A program made the translations under genes and the position numbers. From an uncultured Selenomonadales bacterium (GTDB lineage Bacteria > Bacillota > Clostridia > Christensenellales > QALW01): 47,430 bases of DNA. Location of the stretch: NCBI GenBank assembly GCA_905200615.1, contig CAJKLB010000013.1:1-47430 (forward strand), given 5' to 3'. Numbering within the stretch: the first letter of the stretch is position 1; the number at the start of each line of letters is the position of its first letter. The notes below the pieces were generated by a model. It worked only from the letters and a program-made list of their open reading frames with translations. It ran no database searches and was not told the DNA's origin. Below are positions 1 to 8,820 of this stretch, piece after piece.

Positions 1-5
1 TTCAT
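1..5 (-). CDS. Start of a divergent minus-strand gene, cut by the window edge
   Basis: Read on the minus strand, an ATG occupies positions 5-3. A GGAGG Shine-Dalgarno (plus-strand acctcc at 11-16) lies six bases before it, and a good sigma-A promoter lies further upstream at 62-90. Only the first five bases of the gene are inside the window, so the product cannot be identified. Confidence 0.5.
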
Positions 6-61
6 TTTATACCTCCGCTGTTGTTTGAGATATTTCATTCATTTGAACCATTTATATTTTT

Positions 62-90
62 ATCATAGCAAATGCAAAATGAAAAGTCAA
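62..90 (-). promoter_or_regulatory. Sigma-A promoter for the divergent minus-strand gene
   Basis: On the minus strand, TTGACT (plus positions 85-90) is followed after exactly 17 bases by TATGAT (plus positions 62-67). It directs transcription leftwards into the gene starting at position 5, giving a leader of roughly 50 bases. Confidence 0.6.
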
Positions 91-117
91 TAAAGAAAAA
101 CTACCGCGTTTTTATAG

Positions 118-146
118 ATGACTTTTTATTTTTCCTGTGTTATAAT
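118..146 (+). promoter_or_regulatory. Sigma-A promoter of pcrA-ligA
   Basis: A perfect TATAAT at 141-146 carries the extended element TGT just before it (138-140). The -35 ATGACT at 118-123 keeps TGAC of the consensus with a 17-base spacer. Transcription should start near 153, leaving a leader of about 100 bases before pcrA. Together with the minus-strand promoter at 62-90 it forms a compact divergent promoter region. Confidence 0.7.
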
Positions 147-162
147 AACTACATATTGTACC

Positions 163-224
163 CCGCAAAATAACAGGTACTATTGGGACTTTGTAAAAAC
201 AAGTCTCTTCCTGTTGCTTTGCGG
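163..224 (+). promoter_or_regulatory. Structured 5' leader of pcrA (nested hairpin)
   Basis: The leader can fold into one long stem of stacked helices. CCGCAAA (163-169) pairs with TTTGCGG (218-224), AACAGG (172-177) pairs with CCTGTT (210-215), and an apical stem forms between about 187-194 and 199-205 with an AAAA loop. No U-run follows, so it is not a simple terminator. I do not recognise a known riboswitch class. The pairing is visible in the sequence; any regulatory role is inference. Confidence 0.4.
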
Positions 225-251
225 TAATCTTATGAAATAGGGAGACATACT

Positions 252-2534
252 GTGGAGGATTCCTTTATTAAAAACGCGAAATTAAATCAGATGCAATATC
301 AGGCGGCAGTACATACCGAAGGGCCGCTTCTGATTCTTGCCGGCGCGGGTTCGGGGAAGACTCGGGTAATTACGCATCGAATTGCGCATCTTATTTTGGA
401 TAAACAAATTTCACCTTGGAGTATTTTGGCCATTACCTTTACCAATAAGGCGGCCAAGGAGATGAAAGAGCGCATAGAATCTGTTTGCAGCGGCGAAGGA
501 AGGGATGTTTGGGTGTCTACCTTTCATTCGGCCTGTGTGCGTATCTTACGGCGGGAGATTGAAGCCTTAGGCTACGGCAAGGAGTTTACAATTTATGATG
601 ATGATGACCAGAATAAGTTGATTGCATCACTCGTGGACGCCAAAGGTCTTTCTCCTAAAGAATATCCCGCTAAAGAAATTCGTTTTGTGATAGGCGATGC
701 GAAAAACATTATGCGGAGTCCCGCGCAGCTGGCAGAGCTGGCGTCGAATCCGCGGGAGACCGTTTTTGCGGAAGTTTATGCCGAATATGAGAAAAAAATG
801 CGCGCCAATAACGCGTTGGATTTTGATGATTTGATTATTAAAACTACGGAATTGTTCGATCGGTTTCCGGAAATATTACAAAAATACGCGCATCGGTTCC
901 GCTATATTCACGTGGACGAATATCAGGATACGAACATGGCGCAGTACAGGCTGATTCACCAACTGGCATCGGGCTGGAATAATATCTGTGTTGTCGGTGA
1001 TGATGATCAGAGTATCTATGGGTGGCGGGGCGCAGATATCCGTAATATTCTTGAATTTGAAAAGGATTTTGCTAACGCTGTTGTTATAAAGCTGGAACAA
1101 AACTATCGTTCCGTAAATAATATTCTGCAGGCGGCCAACGCGGTAATTGCTTATAATAAAAGCCGGAAAGAAAAAAAACTATGGTCCGAGAGAGGAATGG
1201 GAGATAAAATACGGGTGGAGAATCTCGCTGACGGCAGAAGTGAGGCTGCTTTTGTATCTTCGGAAATTCTTTCTCAATATAAGACCGGCGCTAAGTACAG
1301 CGATTTTGCTGTGCTTTACCGCACAAACAGTCAGTCCCGTGTCATGGAAGAAATGTTGCTGGGCAGCGGAATTCCCTATCAGGTATATGGCGGACAACCT
1401 TTCTACGGACGAAAAGAGGTTAAGGATGCCGTTGCTTACCTGCGCATTATTACCAATCCGGATGATGAGGTCGCTTTGCGCCACATTATCAATGTTCCGC
1501 GCCGCGGTATTGGGGAATCGGCGGTAAATGAATTGTTTTCCGCAGCGGTCAAAACCGGAGACAGTATGTTGGGCGTAATTTTGGATTGTGAACGTCACGC
1601 AATTGCTCCCAGAATCCGGGGAAAAATCAAGAGTTTTTCAAGCTTGGTAGACGAGTTGATTACGCAAAGTATGCTGATGGCGCCAAAGGAGTTTATTGAC
1701 TTTATGCTGGAAAAAACCGGGTTGAAAGCGATGTATGAGAACGAAACTTCCGATGAGGCCCGTGAGCGACTGGAGAATTTAGAAGAACTTTCGAATGCCG
1801 CCAATACATATTTTGAAGATAATCCGGAAGCAGGATTGAGTGATTATTTGGTCAATATTGCACTGGTATCCGAACCGGAGGAGCAGGATCTGTTTGGCTC
1901 TTCCGACGGGACGGTATCTTTGATGACGCTTCATTCCGCTAAAGGTCTGGAGTTCAAGAACGTATTTATCATCGGCATGGAAGAGGGAATTTTTCCGCTT
2001 TCCAGAGCGATGGACGATACGCTTCAGCTGGAAGAAGAGAGGCGCTTGTGTTATGTGGGGATGACTCGAGCCATGCAGCGGCTGTATTTGACTCATGCCA
2101 ACGTAAGAATGCAGTACGGCATGACAAAAATGAATCCGCCTTCCCGCTTTTTAGAGGAGATTCCGCAGGAATATTGCGAGTCCCTTCTGCCAAAGCCTGT
2201 AAATCTTTTTGAAAGCAGCTATGATCGGTATGAACGGCGGACTCGCGTGGATTTTGATGATTTTCGCGCGGGACATGCGAATACGGTTGATGAGAAGATC
2301 CAACCGGCCGACAGAGGCAAAAAAATGAGTGTAAATTACGGCAGGCCTGTACAGACTACTTCTAACGGGCATTGGCGTGTTGCCATGCGCGTAAGGCATA
2401 AACGTTTCGGTCAGGGCCGTATTATTGCCGTAAAGGGCACGGGAGATGATACCTTGTTAACGGTGGCTTTTGAAAACAACGGCGTTAAAAATCTTGTTGC
2501 GATTTATGCAAATTTGGAAGAGGCAGAGGATTGA
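252..2534 (+). CDS. pcrA: ATP-dependent 3'-5' DNA helicase PcrA/UvrD (superfamily 1)
   Basis: PcrA unwinds DNA in nucleotide excision repair, removes RecA filaments and supports rolling-circle replication. The 760-residue length is normal. Visible SF1 motifs in order are Walker A AGAGSGKT (residues 30-37, Lys36), TFTNKAAKEMKER, the Walker B segment VDEYQDTN, QNYRS, TLHSAKGLEF and VGMTRA. The C-terminal tail carries the RVRHKRFGQGRI segment typical of the PcrA RNA-polymerase-binding Tudor-like domain. The start is GTG at 252, chosen because AGGGAG sits seven bases upstream and the usual N-terminus follows. ligA begins four bases after the stop, so the two are cotranscribed, an arrangement common in Firmicutes (pcrA-ligA). 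Identification is secure. Confidence 0.97.
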   Translation: MEDSFIKNAKLNQMQYQAAVHTEGPLLILAGAGSGKTRVITHRIAHLILDKQISPWSILAITFTNKAAKEMKERIESVCSGEGRDVWVSTFHSACVRILRREIEALGYGKEFTIYDDDDQNKLIASLVDAKGLSPKEYPAKEIRFVIGDAKNIMRSPAQLAELASNPRETVFAEVYAEYEKKMRANNALDFDDLIIKTTELFDRFPEILQKYAHRFRYIHVDEYQDTNMAQYRLIHQLASGWNNICVVGDDDQSIYGWRGADIRNILEFEKDFANAVVIKLEQNYRSVNNILQAANAVIAYNKSRKEKKLWSERGMGDKIRVENLADGRSEAAFVSSEILSQYKTGAKYSDFAVLYRTNSQSRVMEEMLLGSGIPYQVYGGQPFYGRKEVKDAVAYLRIITNPDDEVALRHIINVPRRGIGESAVNELFSAAVKTGDSMLGVILDCERHAIAPRIRGKIKSFSSLVDELITQSMLMAPKEFIDFMLEKTGLKAMYENETSDEARERLENLEELSNAANTYFEDNPEAGLSDYLVNIALVSEPEEQDLFGSSDGTVSLMTLHSAKGLEFKNVFIIGMEEGIFPLSRAMDDTLQLEEERRLCYVGMTRAMQRLYLTHANVRMQYGMTKMNPPSRFLEEIPQEYCESLLPKPVNLFESSYDRYERRTRVDFDDFRAGHANTVDEKIQPADRGKKMSVNYGRPVQTTSNGHWRVAMRVRHKRFGQGRIIAVKGTGDDTLLTVAFENNGVKNLVAIYANLEEAED

Positions 2535-2538
2535 TTTC

Positions 2539-4509
2539 ATGGAAGAAATGCGCACCCTGGTGGACAAGCTTAACATGTTGAATTATCACTATTATGTATT
2601 GGATGATCCCTTGGTCAGTGATGACGAATGGGATGCGCTGTATAAGCGGCTAAAGCAGCTGGAAGAGGAACTTGGTCTCGTTTTGCCGGATTCTCCTACG
2701 CAAAAGATCGGAGGAGAGCCGATCGAACGCTTTGAAAGTGTAACCCATAAAGTTAAACTGTGGAGTATGGATAAAGCGCAGTCTTTTGAGGAGCTTTATG
2801 CTTGGGAAGAGAGGGTCAACAAAAGGCTGGATGAGGTTTTTGGCAGAAATCGCAAAAAGACACAGTTTTCTTTGGAATATAAATTTGACGGGCTTACGGT
2901 CAACCTTACGTATCAGCACGGACATCTTACCGATGCGGTTACCCGAGGGAACGGCGTTGTGGGAGAGAGAATATTCCAACAGGCGAAAACAATACGCTCT
3001 CTTCCTTTAGCGATCCCCTTTCAGGGAGAGCTTCAGGTACAGGGGGAGGGAATTATGAAGCTTTCTTCCTTTGAGGAATATAACAGGCACGCGCAGGAAC
3101 CTTTAAAAAATCCCCGTAACGGCGCGGCCGGTGCGCTTCGAAATTTGGATCCCGCGGTAACAGCCAAGCGCAAACTGGATATTTTTCTTTATAATATCGG
3201 AGTCATTGAGGGGATTGAACTTGCTGACAGCAGCGAGGCCATGGAATTTTTAAAACAGCAGCATCTGCCGGTGAACGCTTATTACCGTGTGTTTGAAGAT
3301 ATGCACGATATTATTGCGGCGATTGAAGAAGCCGGCCGGCAGCGTTCCGCTTTGGATTTTCAAATTGACGGAATGGTTATCAAAGTAACGGATTTTGCCA
3401 TGCGCGAGGCACTTGGATATACCGAAAAGTTCCCCAAGTGGGCTATCGCCTATAAATTTTCTGCTCAGGAGACGGTTACACGTCTGAAGAATGTGGTTTG
3501 GGATGTTGGCAGAACCGGGAAGGTTACACCTATCGCTATGTTGGAGCCGGTAGAAATATGCGGAGCTACGGTCAAGCGAGCAACGCTGAATAATCAATGG
3601 GATATTGAAAGAAAAAAAGTAAAGCTCGGTGTGGATGTGTGGGTACGCCGTTCCAATGACGTGATTCCAGAAATTATGGGGGTTGCTGATGAAAAGCAAG
3701 CGGGGGAGCCTATAAAAATTCCTACCGTTTGTCCTTCCTGCGGTACAACTTTGGTGCAGCGCGGTATGCTGCTGTATTGTCCGAATTATTCCTTTTGTCG
3801 TCCGCAAATTGTAGCAAGAATTGTACATTTTGCCTCGCGTGACGCAATGGATATTGAATCTCTCAGCGATAAAACAGCTTTGCAGCTTACTGAAAAATTT
3901 GAGATTATGGATGTGGCGGATTTATATCTTCTGCAGTATGAGCAGCTGCTTTCACTGGAGGGATGGAAGGAAAAAAAGGCAAAAAATTTACTTGAGGCAC
4001 TGGAAAAAAGCAAGGATTGCGCGTTGGACGCTTTTATTTATGCCATAGGGATTCCCAATGTGGGCAGAAAGACCGCGCGAGATTTGTCCAAACGATTTAA
4101 AACCTTTGAAAGTTTTTCTTGTGCCACTCGGGATGAGCTTGTCGCGATCGGTGATATCGGAGATATTGTAGCTGACGGAATTCTGACGTTCTTTGCAAAT
4201 GAAAAAAGTGCCGAAACGGTACGGAAATTGTTCGCGCGGGGGGTGTCACCGCGGGCAGAGGCGGAAACGGATACGACTACCTATTTTTCGGGGAAAGGCG
4301 TGGTTCTTACCGGCAAGCTGGAAAGCTTTACAAGAGAGGAAGCCGGGCGTATTATAGAGCGTATGGGAGGAGAGATACAGGATTCGGTAAGTAAACGCAC
4401 GGCGTTGGTAATTGCCGGCGAAAAAGCAGGCAGCAAATTGGAAAAAGCACGAAAATTAGGAATAGAAATTATCGATGAGACGGCGTTTAAAGCGCTTTGC
4501 GGCATATAA
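2539..4509 (+). CDS. ligA: NAD-dependent DNA ligase LigA
   Basis: LigA seals nicks during replication and repair using NAD+. With the start at 2539 the protein has 656 residues, close to the family norm. It shows the N-terminal Ia domain (Tyr-Tyr and LVSDDEWD region), the adenylation motif KFDG with Lys115 as the nucleophile, the OB fold, a four-cysteine zinc site (Cys398, Cys401, Cys414, Cys420), helix-hairpin-helix repeats and a C-terminal BRCT domain (about residues 580-656, GKGVVLTGKL). An upstream in-frame ATG at 2470 lies inside pcrA and would add 23 non-family residues. The ATG at 2539 is preceded by AGAGGA and is preferred. No terminator separates it from the next promoter at 4532. 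Confidence 0.97.
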   Translation: MEEMRTLVDKLNMLNYHYYVLDDPLVSDDEWDALYKRLKQLEEELGLVLPDSPTQKIGGEPIERFESVTHKVKLWSMDKAQSFEELYAWEERVNKRLDEVFGRNRKKTQFSLEYKFDGLTVNLTYQHGHLTDAVTRGNGVVGERIFQQAKTIRSLPLAIPFQGELQVQGEGIMKLSSFEEYNRHAQEPLKNPRNGAAGALRNLDPAVTAKRKLDIFLYNIGVIEGIELADSSEAMEFLKQQHLPVNAYYRVFEDMHDIIAAIEEAGRQRSALDFQIDGMVIKVTDFAMREALGYTEKFPKWAIAYKFSAQETVTRLKNVVWDVGRTGKVTPIAMLEPVEICGATVKRATLNNQWDIERKKVKLGVDVWVRRSNDVIPEIMGVADEKQAGEPIKIPTVCPSCGTTLVQRGMLLYCPNYSFCRPQIVARIVHFASRDAMDIESLSDKTALQLTEKFEIMDVADLYLLQYEQLLSLEGWKEKKAKNLLEALEKSKDCALDAFIYAIGIPNVGRKTARDLSKRFKTFESFSCATRDELVAIGDIGDIVADGILTFFANEKSAETVRKLFARGVSPRAEAETDTTTYFSGKGVVLTGKLESFTREEAGRIIERMGGEIQDSVSKRTALVIAGEKAGSKLEKARKLGIEIIDETAFKALCGI

Positions 4510-4531
4510 GTCTTTTTCATGACAAAACCGC

Positions 4532-4560
4532 TTGAATATCGAGGAGATATATGATATAAT
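4532..4560 (+). promoter_or_regulatory. Sigma-A promoter of the yicC-rpe operon
   Basis: TTGAAT at 4532-4537 and a perfect TATAAT at 4555-4560 are separated by exactly 17 bases. Transcription would begin near 4567, just upstream of yicC. It can drive the whole block to the terminator at 16811-16850, because no other good promoter or terminator is seen in that stretch. Confidence 0.75.
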
Positions 4561-4619
4561 TAAATAAATTTTTGGTTGATTTTAGGCTTGTTTTAATGGG
4601 AGAAAGTGAGGAAAAAGGT

Positions 4620-5492
4620 TTGCAAAGCATGACGGGCTACGGCAGCGGATCTGCCGCTTTTGACGGCCGTGAATTTACCGTGGAACTTAAGTCGGTGAAT
4701 CATCGATTTTTGGATATCAATATACGAATGCCGCGGACATTGCTATTTTTGGAAGATGCGCTGCGAAAGCTGATTGCGCAGTATATCATAAGAGGACATA
4801 TCGAGGTTTCGGTTACCTATCGCAATACAAGAGAGGATTCCAAAATAATTTCTGTGGATCAGGCCTTGGTACATCAGTATGCGGCGGCGTTTGAGCAGCT
4901 GCAGCAGATGGGCTTTGAATATAATATCCGCGTTGCGGATGTTTGCCGTCTGCCGGATGTGCTCACTATTACGCAGTGCGAGGAGGATCAGCCGGCGATT
5001 ATCGCGTTGATGACGCAGGCGGTAACGCAGGCCTGCACTGCCTTAAATACGACGCGACATATTGAAGGAGAAAAAATCGGCGCGGATCTGAAACAAAAAT
5101 TAGAGAATATTCTTGCCTTGGCAAAACAAATTGAAACGCTTAGCCAAAATACGTTGGAAGAATATTCATTAAAGCTGCGTAAACGCTTGGAAGAGCTTTT
5201 GGGCGAATACAGGTTGGACGAGCAGCGTCTTTATCAGGAAATAGCTGTTTACGCGGATAAGATAGCCATTGACGAAGAACTCGTTCGTATTGATACCCAT
5301 GTAAAAAATATGCTGGAATATATGGACAGCGATGAAGCCGTGGGCCGAAAAATGGATTTCTTTATTCAGGAGTTAAATCGTGAGATTAATACCATAGGTT
5401 CTAAATCCGTAAATGCGGAAATCGCCAAACTGGTGGTTGGGGCAAAAGGCGAAGTGGAAAAATTGCGGGAACAGATACAAAATATTGAATAG
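4620..5492 (+). CDS. yicC: YicC/YloC-family endoribonuclease-like protein
   Basis: This is a YicC/YloC family protein, members of which have been linked to RNA cleavage and small-RNA turnover and to stationary-phase growth. It carries the N-terminal QSMTGYG signature, the LKSVNHRFLDINIRMP block and the C-terminal DUF1732 block (MDFFIQELNREINTIGSK, then VVGAKGEVEKLREQIQNIE). Family members normally begin a few residues before SMTG(Y/F)G, so I chose TTG at 4620 with GAGG upstream (4607-4610), giving 290 residues. ATG at 4596 would add eight residues and cannot be excluded. It is the first gene of the long operon, directly before remA and gmk, as in Bacillus and many Clostridia. Confidence 0.9.
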   Translation: MQSMTGYGSGSAAFDGREFTVELKSVNHRFLDINIRMPRTLLFLEDALRKLIAQYIIRGHIEVSVTYRNTREDSKIISVDQALVHQYAAAFEQLQQMGFEYNIRVADVCRLPDVLTITQCEEDQPAIIALMTQAVTQACTALNTTRHIEGEKIGADLKQKLENILALAKQIETLSQNTLEEYSLKLRKRLEELLGEYRLDEQRLYQEIAVYADKIAIDEELVRIDTHVKNMLEYMDSDEAVGRKMDFFIQELNREINTIGSKSVNAEIAKLVVGAKGEVEKLREQIQNIE

Positions 5493-5505
5493 CGGAGGGT
5501 TGCCT

Positions 5506-5772
5506 ATGAATATGAAGTTTATTAACATCGGTTTCGGCAATATGGCAGATGCGGCTAAAATTGTAGCCATTGTATCTCCGGATTCAGCACCGATTCGACG
5601 GATCATTCAGGACGCCAAAAACGGTGAAAAAATTATAGATGCTACCTGCGGAAGAAGAACAAGAGCCGTTATTTTTACGGTAAGCGGCCATATTATCCTT
5701 TCTGCGGTATTGCCGGAAACACTTTCCGGCAGATTAAAAGAAATGAATGGGACGGAAACGGATGAACAGTGA
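5506..5772 (+). CDS. remA: Extracellular matrix regulator RemA (DUF370)
   Basis: RemA is a small DNA-binding protein; in Bacillus subtilis it forms rings and activates biofilm-matrix and osmoprotection genes. The 88-residue protein shows the family core INIGFGNMA, IVSPDSAPIRR, the DATCGRRTRAVI segment and the C-terminal SGHIILSAVLPET. ATG at 5506 has GGAGGG five bases upstream; a second ATG at 5512 is possible. An upstream extension of the frame into yicC encodes nothing family-like. The position between yicC and gmk is the conserved one. The gene overlaps the start of gmk by 11 bases, implying translational coupling. Confidence 0.93.
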   Translation: MNMKFINIGFGNMADAAKIVAIVSPDSAPIRRIIQDAKNGEKIIDATCGRRTRAVIFTVSGHIILSAVLPETLSGRLKEMNGTETDEQ

Positions 5773-6370
5773 AGGTTTACTTTTGGTAATTAGCGGTCCC
5801 TCCGGCTGCGGAAAGGGAACGGTTTGTGAAGTGCTGAAACAGCGTAATCCCGATATGCGAGTATCCGTTTCGGCTACAACCAGGGATATGCGGCGCGGCG
5901 AGCAGGAAGGAATTACCTATTTCTTTAAAACAAAGCAGCAGTTTGAAGAGATGATTCGACAGGAACAACTGCTGGAATATGCTTGCGGGTATAGCGGAAA
6001 TTATTACGGAACGCCCAAGGCTTACGTAACAGAGCAGCTTGCTTTGGGAAATGATGTGATTCTTGAAATTGAAATTCAAGGCGCTATGCAAGTAAAAAAG
6101 AAATTTGACGCAGGCGTATTTATCTTTCTTGTGCCGCCCAGTATGGAAGAATTATACCGTCGATTGACCGGGCGCGGCCGTGAAAGTATGGATTTGATAA
6201 AAGAACGCTTTTTAAAAGCGTCGGAGGAAATAAAATACGTAAAGGATTATCAATATGTTGTCATCAATGATACTGTCGATAGGGCGGTAGAGCAGATTGA
6301 GGCCATCTTGACGGCGGAAAAATGTAAAACCTCCCGAAATCGGGATTTTATTGCAAAATTGCTTCAATAA
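5762..6370 (+). CDS. gmk: Guanylate kinase
   Basis: Guanylate kinase phosphorylates GMP to GDP with ATP in purine nucleotide synthesis. The 202-residue protein begins MNSEGLLLVISGPSG, with the P-loop at residues 12-19 (GPSGCGKG). It retains the GMP-binding segments TTRDMRRGEQEGITYFF and YSGNYYGTP, and the lid region RLTGRGRES. I chose ATG 5762 because the family starts close to the P-loop and a GGGACGG sequence precedes it. An in-frame ATG at 5747 would add five residues. It overlaps the 3' end of remA and is followed after 23 bases by rpoZ, the standard Firmicutes arrangement. Confidence 0.96.
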   Translation: MNSEGLLLVISGPSGCGKGTVCEVLKQRNPDMRVSVSATTRDMRRGEQEGITYFFKTKQQFEEMIRQEQLLEYACGYSGNYYGTPKAYVTEQLALGNDVILEIEIQGAMQVKKKFDAGVFIFLVPPSMEELYRRLTGRGRESMDLIKERFLKASEEIKYVKDYQYVVINDTVDRAVEQIEAILTAEKCKTSRNRDFIAKLLQ

Positions 6371-6393
6371 TTTATAAAATAAGGAGAATATTT

Positions 6394-6576
6394 ATGTATA
6401 AACCGGTAAGTCAGGAAACAGAAGAAAAAGTGTCTTGCAAATATGTGCTTTCTATTGTTATTGCCAAAAGGGCACGTGCGCTTGTGGATACGCATGAATG
6501 CAATGAGGACTTTAAGCCCGTGCTGCAGGCCTTAGATGAATTTGAGAACGGCATTTTAGTTGCAAAAGAAAAATGA
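6394..6576 (+). CDS. rpoZ: RNA polymerase omega subunit
   Basis: Omega helps assemble and stabilise RNA polymerase by binding beta-prime. At 60 residues it is short but within the range of clostridial omega proteins. The core helix reads KYVLSIVIAKRARALV, corresponding to the family pattern Y-x-L-x3-AKRAR, followed by a downstream acidic segment. The start at 6394 has AAGGAG nine bases upstream. The final TGA overlaps the ATG of priA (ATGA), so the two are translationally coupled. Position directly after gmk supports the call. Confidence 0.9.
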   Translation: MYKPVSQETEEKVSCKYVLSIVIAKRARALVDTHECNEDFKPVLQALDEFENGILVAKEK

Positions 6577-8810
6577 GTAAACTTTACGCGCAGGTAATCG
6601 TTGATATTTCCAATCAGGACATTGACAGATTGTTTACGTATTCAGTTCCGGAAAATATCAGCGAACTTATACCGGGAATGCGCGTTCTTGTACCTTTTGG
6701 CAGACAAAAAAATATCGAAGGGCTTGTTCTGCAGCTTTCCCGGGAAACGGAATTGCCGCAGGCTTCCTTAAAACCCATAACCGCGGTGCTTCAGAACATG
6801 CCGGTTCTTACACGGGAACAGCTTCAGATTGCTCTATGGATAAAAAAAGAATATCATGCAAGCTATGCGGAAGCCGTAAGACTGTTTCTTCCTGCCGGAT
6901 TGCGTGCCGGCCGGGTGCGTACGCAGTATACGACTATGCTGAGGCTGAAGCTTACCGCCGGGGAAACAGAGGAAGTGCTCGCGCAAACGCGTCCGGGAAC
7001 CAAGGCGTATCGTATTCTTTCCGCTCTTGCAGAGTATGGGGATACGGAAAAGACTCAATTGACGCATTTGGTGGGGGAATGCAGTGCGGTAATCAAAAAA
7101 CTTGCTTCAGAGGGATATCTGGAACTTTACAAGATAGAACGTCAGCGTTCACCGTATTTGGATCTTGTGCCGGAACACGCGCAGTGGCTTACTCTTACCC
7201 GAAGACAGCAAGAGGTACTTGATAAGATTCTGCGCGGGAAAGATCATTTTTCGGTTTCTTTGCTGCATGGCGTTACGGGAAGCGGTAAAACCGAAGTCTA
7301 TATGCAGGCCATAAAAAATGTGGTGGCAGAAGGCAAGACGGCTATTGTGCTGGTACCGGAGATTTCCCTTACTCCCCAGATGGTCTTAAATTTCAGAAAA
7401 AAGCTTGGGGACGGCATTGCCATTTTGCACAGCGCATTAGGCGCGGGAGAGCGTTTTGACGAGTGGCGGCGGATTTTAACGGGCGATGCGCAGATTGTTA
7501 TCGGAGCTCGTTCCGCCGTATTCGCCCCGTGTGAAAATGTAGGAATTATCATTGTGGATGAGGAACATGAGGGATCTTATATTTCGGAAACCCATCCCCG
7601 CTATGACGCGGTGGAGGTAGCGATCAAACGCGGAGAATATAATTGCTGTCCGGTGATTCTGGGCAGCGCGACACCCTCGGTAGTGCGGTATTATAAGGCC
7701 ATGCAGGGACAGTACGACCTTCTTGAAATGCCCAGACGGGTAAACGGCAGAGAACTGCCGCAGGTTGAGGTTGTAGATATGGCCGAGGAGTTTGCCAAAG
7801 GAAACCGAAGCATGTTTTCGGAAAAGCTTTACGAACTTATGCGTCAGACCTTACAGCAGAAGAATCAGATTATGCTGTTTTTAAATCGGCGCGGCTATTC
7901 CAGTTTTGTTATGTGCCGCGCTTGCGGGGAAACGATTACCTGTCAAAATTGCGATGTTTCCCTTACGTATCACAGTAAAATTGATAAATTGAAATGTCAT
8001 TATTGCGGATATGAGATTCCCTTGCCTGCAACTTGTCCGTTTTGCGGCAGTAAATTTATTAAGCAGTTCGGCGCGGGCACACAAAAGGTAGAGGAAGAAT
8101 TCTTAAAGCTGTTTCCGCAAATAAGCGTTGTGCGTATGGATGTGGATACAACACGCGGCAAGGACGCTCATTATCATTTGTTAAAGAAACTTGCCGACGG
8201 AAGCGCACAGGTGCTGATCGGCACGCAGATGATTGCAAAAGGACATGATTTTCCCAATGTTACGCTTGTAGGGGTCATCGCGGCTGACGGTATGCTGCGG
8301 CTGCCGGATTACCGCAGCAGGGAACGTGCTTTTTCGCTGATTACACAGGTCTCCGGCCGTGCAGGTCGCGCGCAAAGGAATGGCCGTGTTGTGGTGCAGA
8401 CCTATTCACCGAAGCATTTTGTGATTGAGTGCGCGGCGCATCACGATTATAAAACTTTTTATCAAAAAGAGATTGAAGAACGGCGCGCGATGTGGTATCC
8501 GCCGTTTGCCAGATTTATAAGAATTTTATATTCTTCTCCCAATGCTGAAAACGCTTATGAAGGATCGGTAAAAGCCTTTGAAAGAGTACTGGGCGTGTTA
8601 AAGGATTTTTCCGGGGAGGTGCTGTACAGGGAGCGTTCGGCAGCGCCGATCAATCGCCTGAAGGAACTGTACCGGCATCAAATTCTGATAAAACTTAAGG
8701 AAGGTCCGTATTGCGATAAACTTATTGATCAAATATTTGCGGTTCTTGAAGGAATCGCGCAAAAAGAGCTGTATTGTGATATTCAGGTGAATCCTGTAAA
8801 TTTATTTTAA
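6573..8810 (+). CDS. priA: Primosomal helicase PriA
   Basis: PriA recognises stalled forks and D-loops and reloads the replicative helicase. The 745-residue protein has the N-terminal 3'-DNA-binding domain, Walker A GVTGSGKTEVY (about residue 233 onward), the DEEH box (VDEEHEGSY), a zinc-binding insert with paired cysteines (CRACGETITCQNCD and CHYCGYEIPLPATCPFCGS), and helicase motifs IGTQMIAKGHDFPNVTLVG and QVSGRAGRA. Length and order match the family. The start overlaps rpoZ by ATGA. The peptide deformylase gene follows after ten bases, the conserved priA-def-fmt order. Confidence 0.97.
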   Translation: MSKLYAQVIVDISNQDIDRLFTYSVPENISELIPGMRVLVPFGRQKNIEGLVLQLSRETELPQASLKPITAVLQNMPVLTREQLQIALWIKKEYHASYAEAVRLFLPAGLRAGRVRTQYTTMLRLKLTAGETEEVLAQTRPGTKAYRILSALAEYGDTEKTQLTHLVGECSAVIKKLASEGYLELYKIERQRSPYLDLVPEHAQWLTLTRRQQEVLDKILRGKDHFSVSLLHGVTGSGKTEVYMQAIKNVVAEGKTAIVLVPEISLTPQMVLNFRKKLGDGIAILHSALGAGERFDEWRRILTGDAQIVIGARSAVFAPCENVGIIIVDEEHEGSYISETHPRYDAVEVAIKRGEYNCCPVILGSATPSVVRYYKAMQGQYDLLEMPRRVNGRELPQVEVVDMAEEFAKGNRSMFSEKLYELMRQTLQQKNQIMLFLNRRGYSSFVMCRACGETITCQNCDVSLTYHSKIDKLKCHYCGYEIPLPATCPFCGSKFIKQFGAGTQKVEEEFLKLFPQISVVRMDVDTTRGKDAHYHLLKKLADGSAQVLIGTQMIAKGHDFPNVTLVGVIAADGMLRLPDYRSRERAFSLITQVSGRAGRAQRNGRVVVQTYSPKHFVIECAAHHDYKTFYQKEIEERRAMWYPPFARFIRILYSSPNAENAYEGSVKAFERVLGVLKDFSGEVLYRERSAAPINRLKELYRHQILIKLKEGPYCDKLIDQIFAVLEGIAQKELYCDIQVNPVNLF

Positions 8811-8820
8811 GGTGAAGAAA

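Noticed and set aside
4541..4559. A tiny ORF with GAGGAG and ATG at 4551 upstream of yicC
   Set aside because: It stops after two codons and lies within the promoter spacer and -10 of the yicC promoter, upstream of the expected transcription start.
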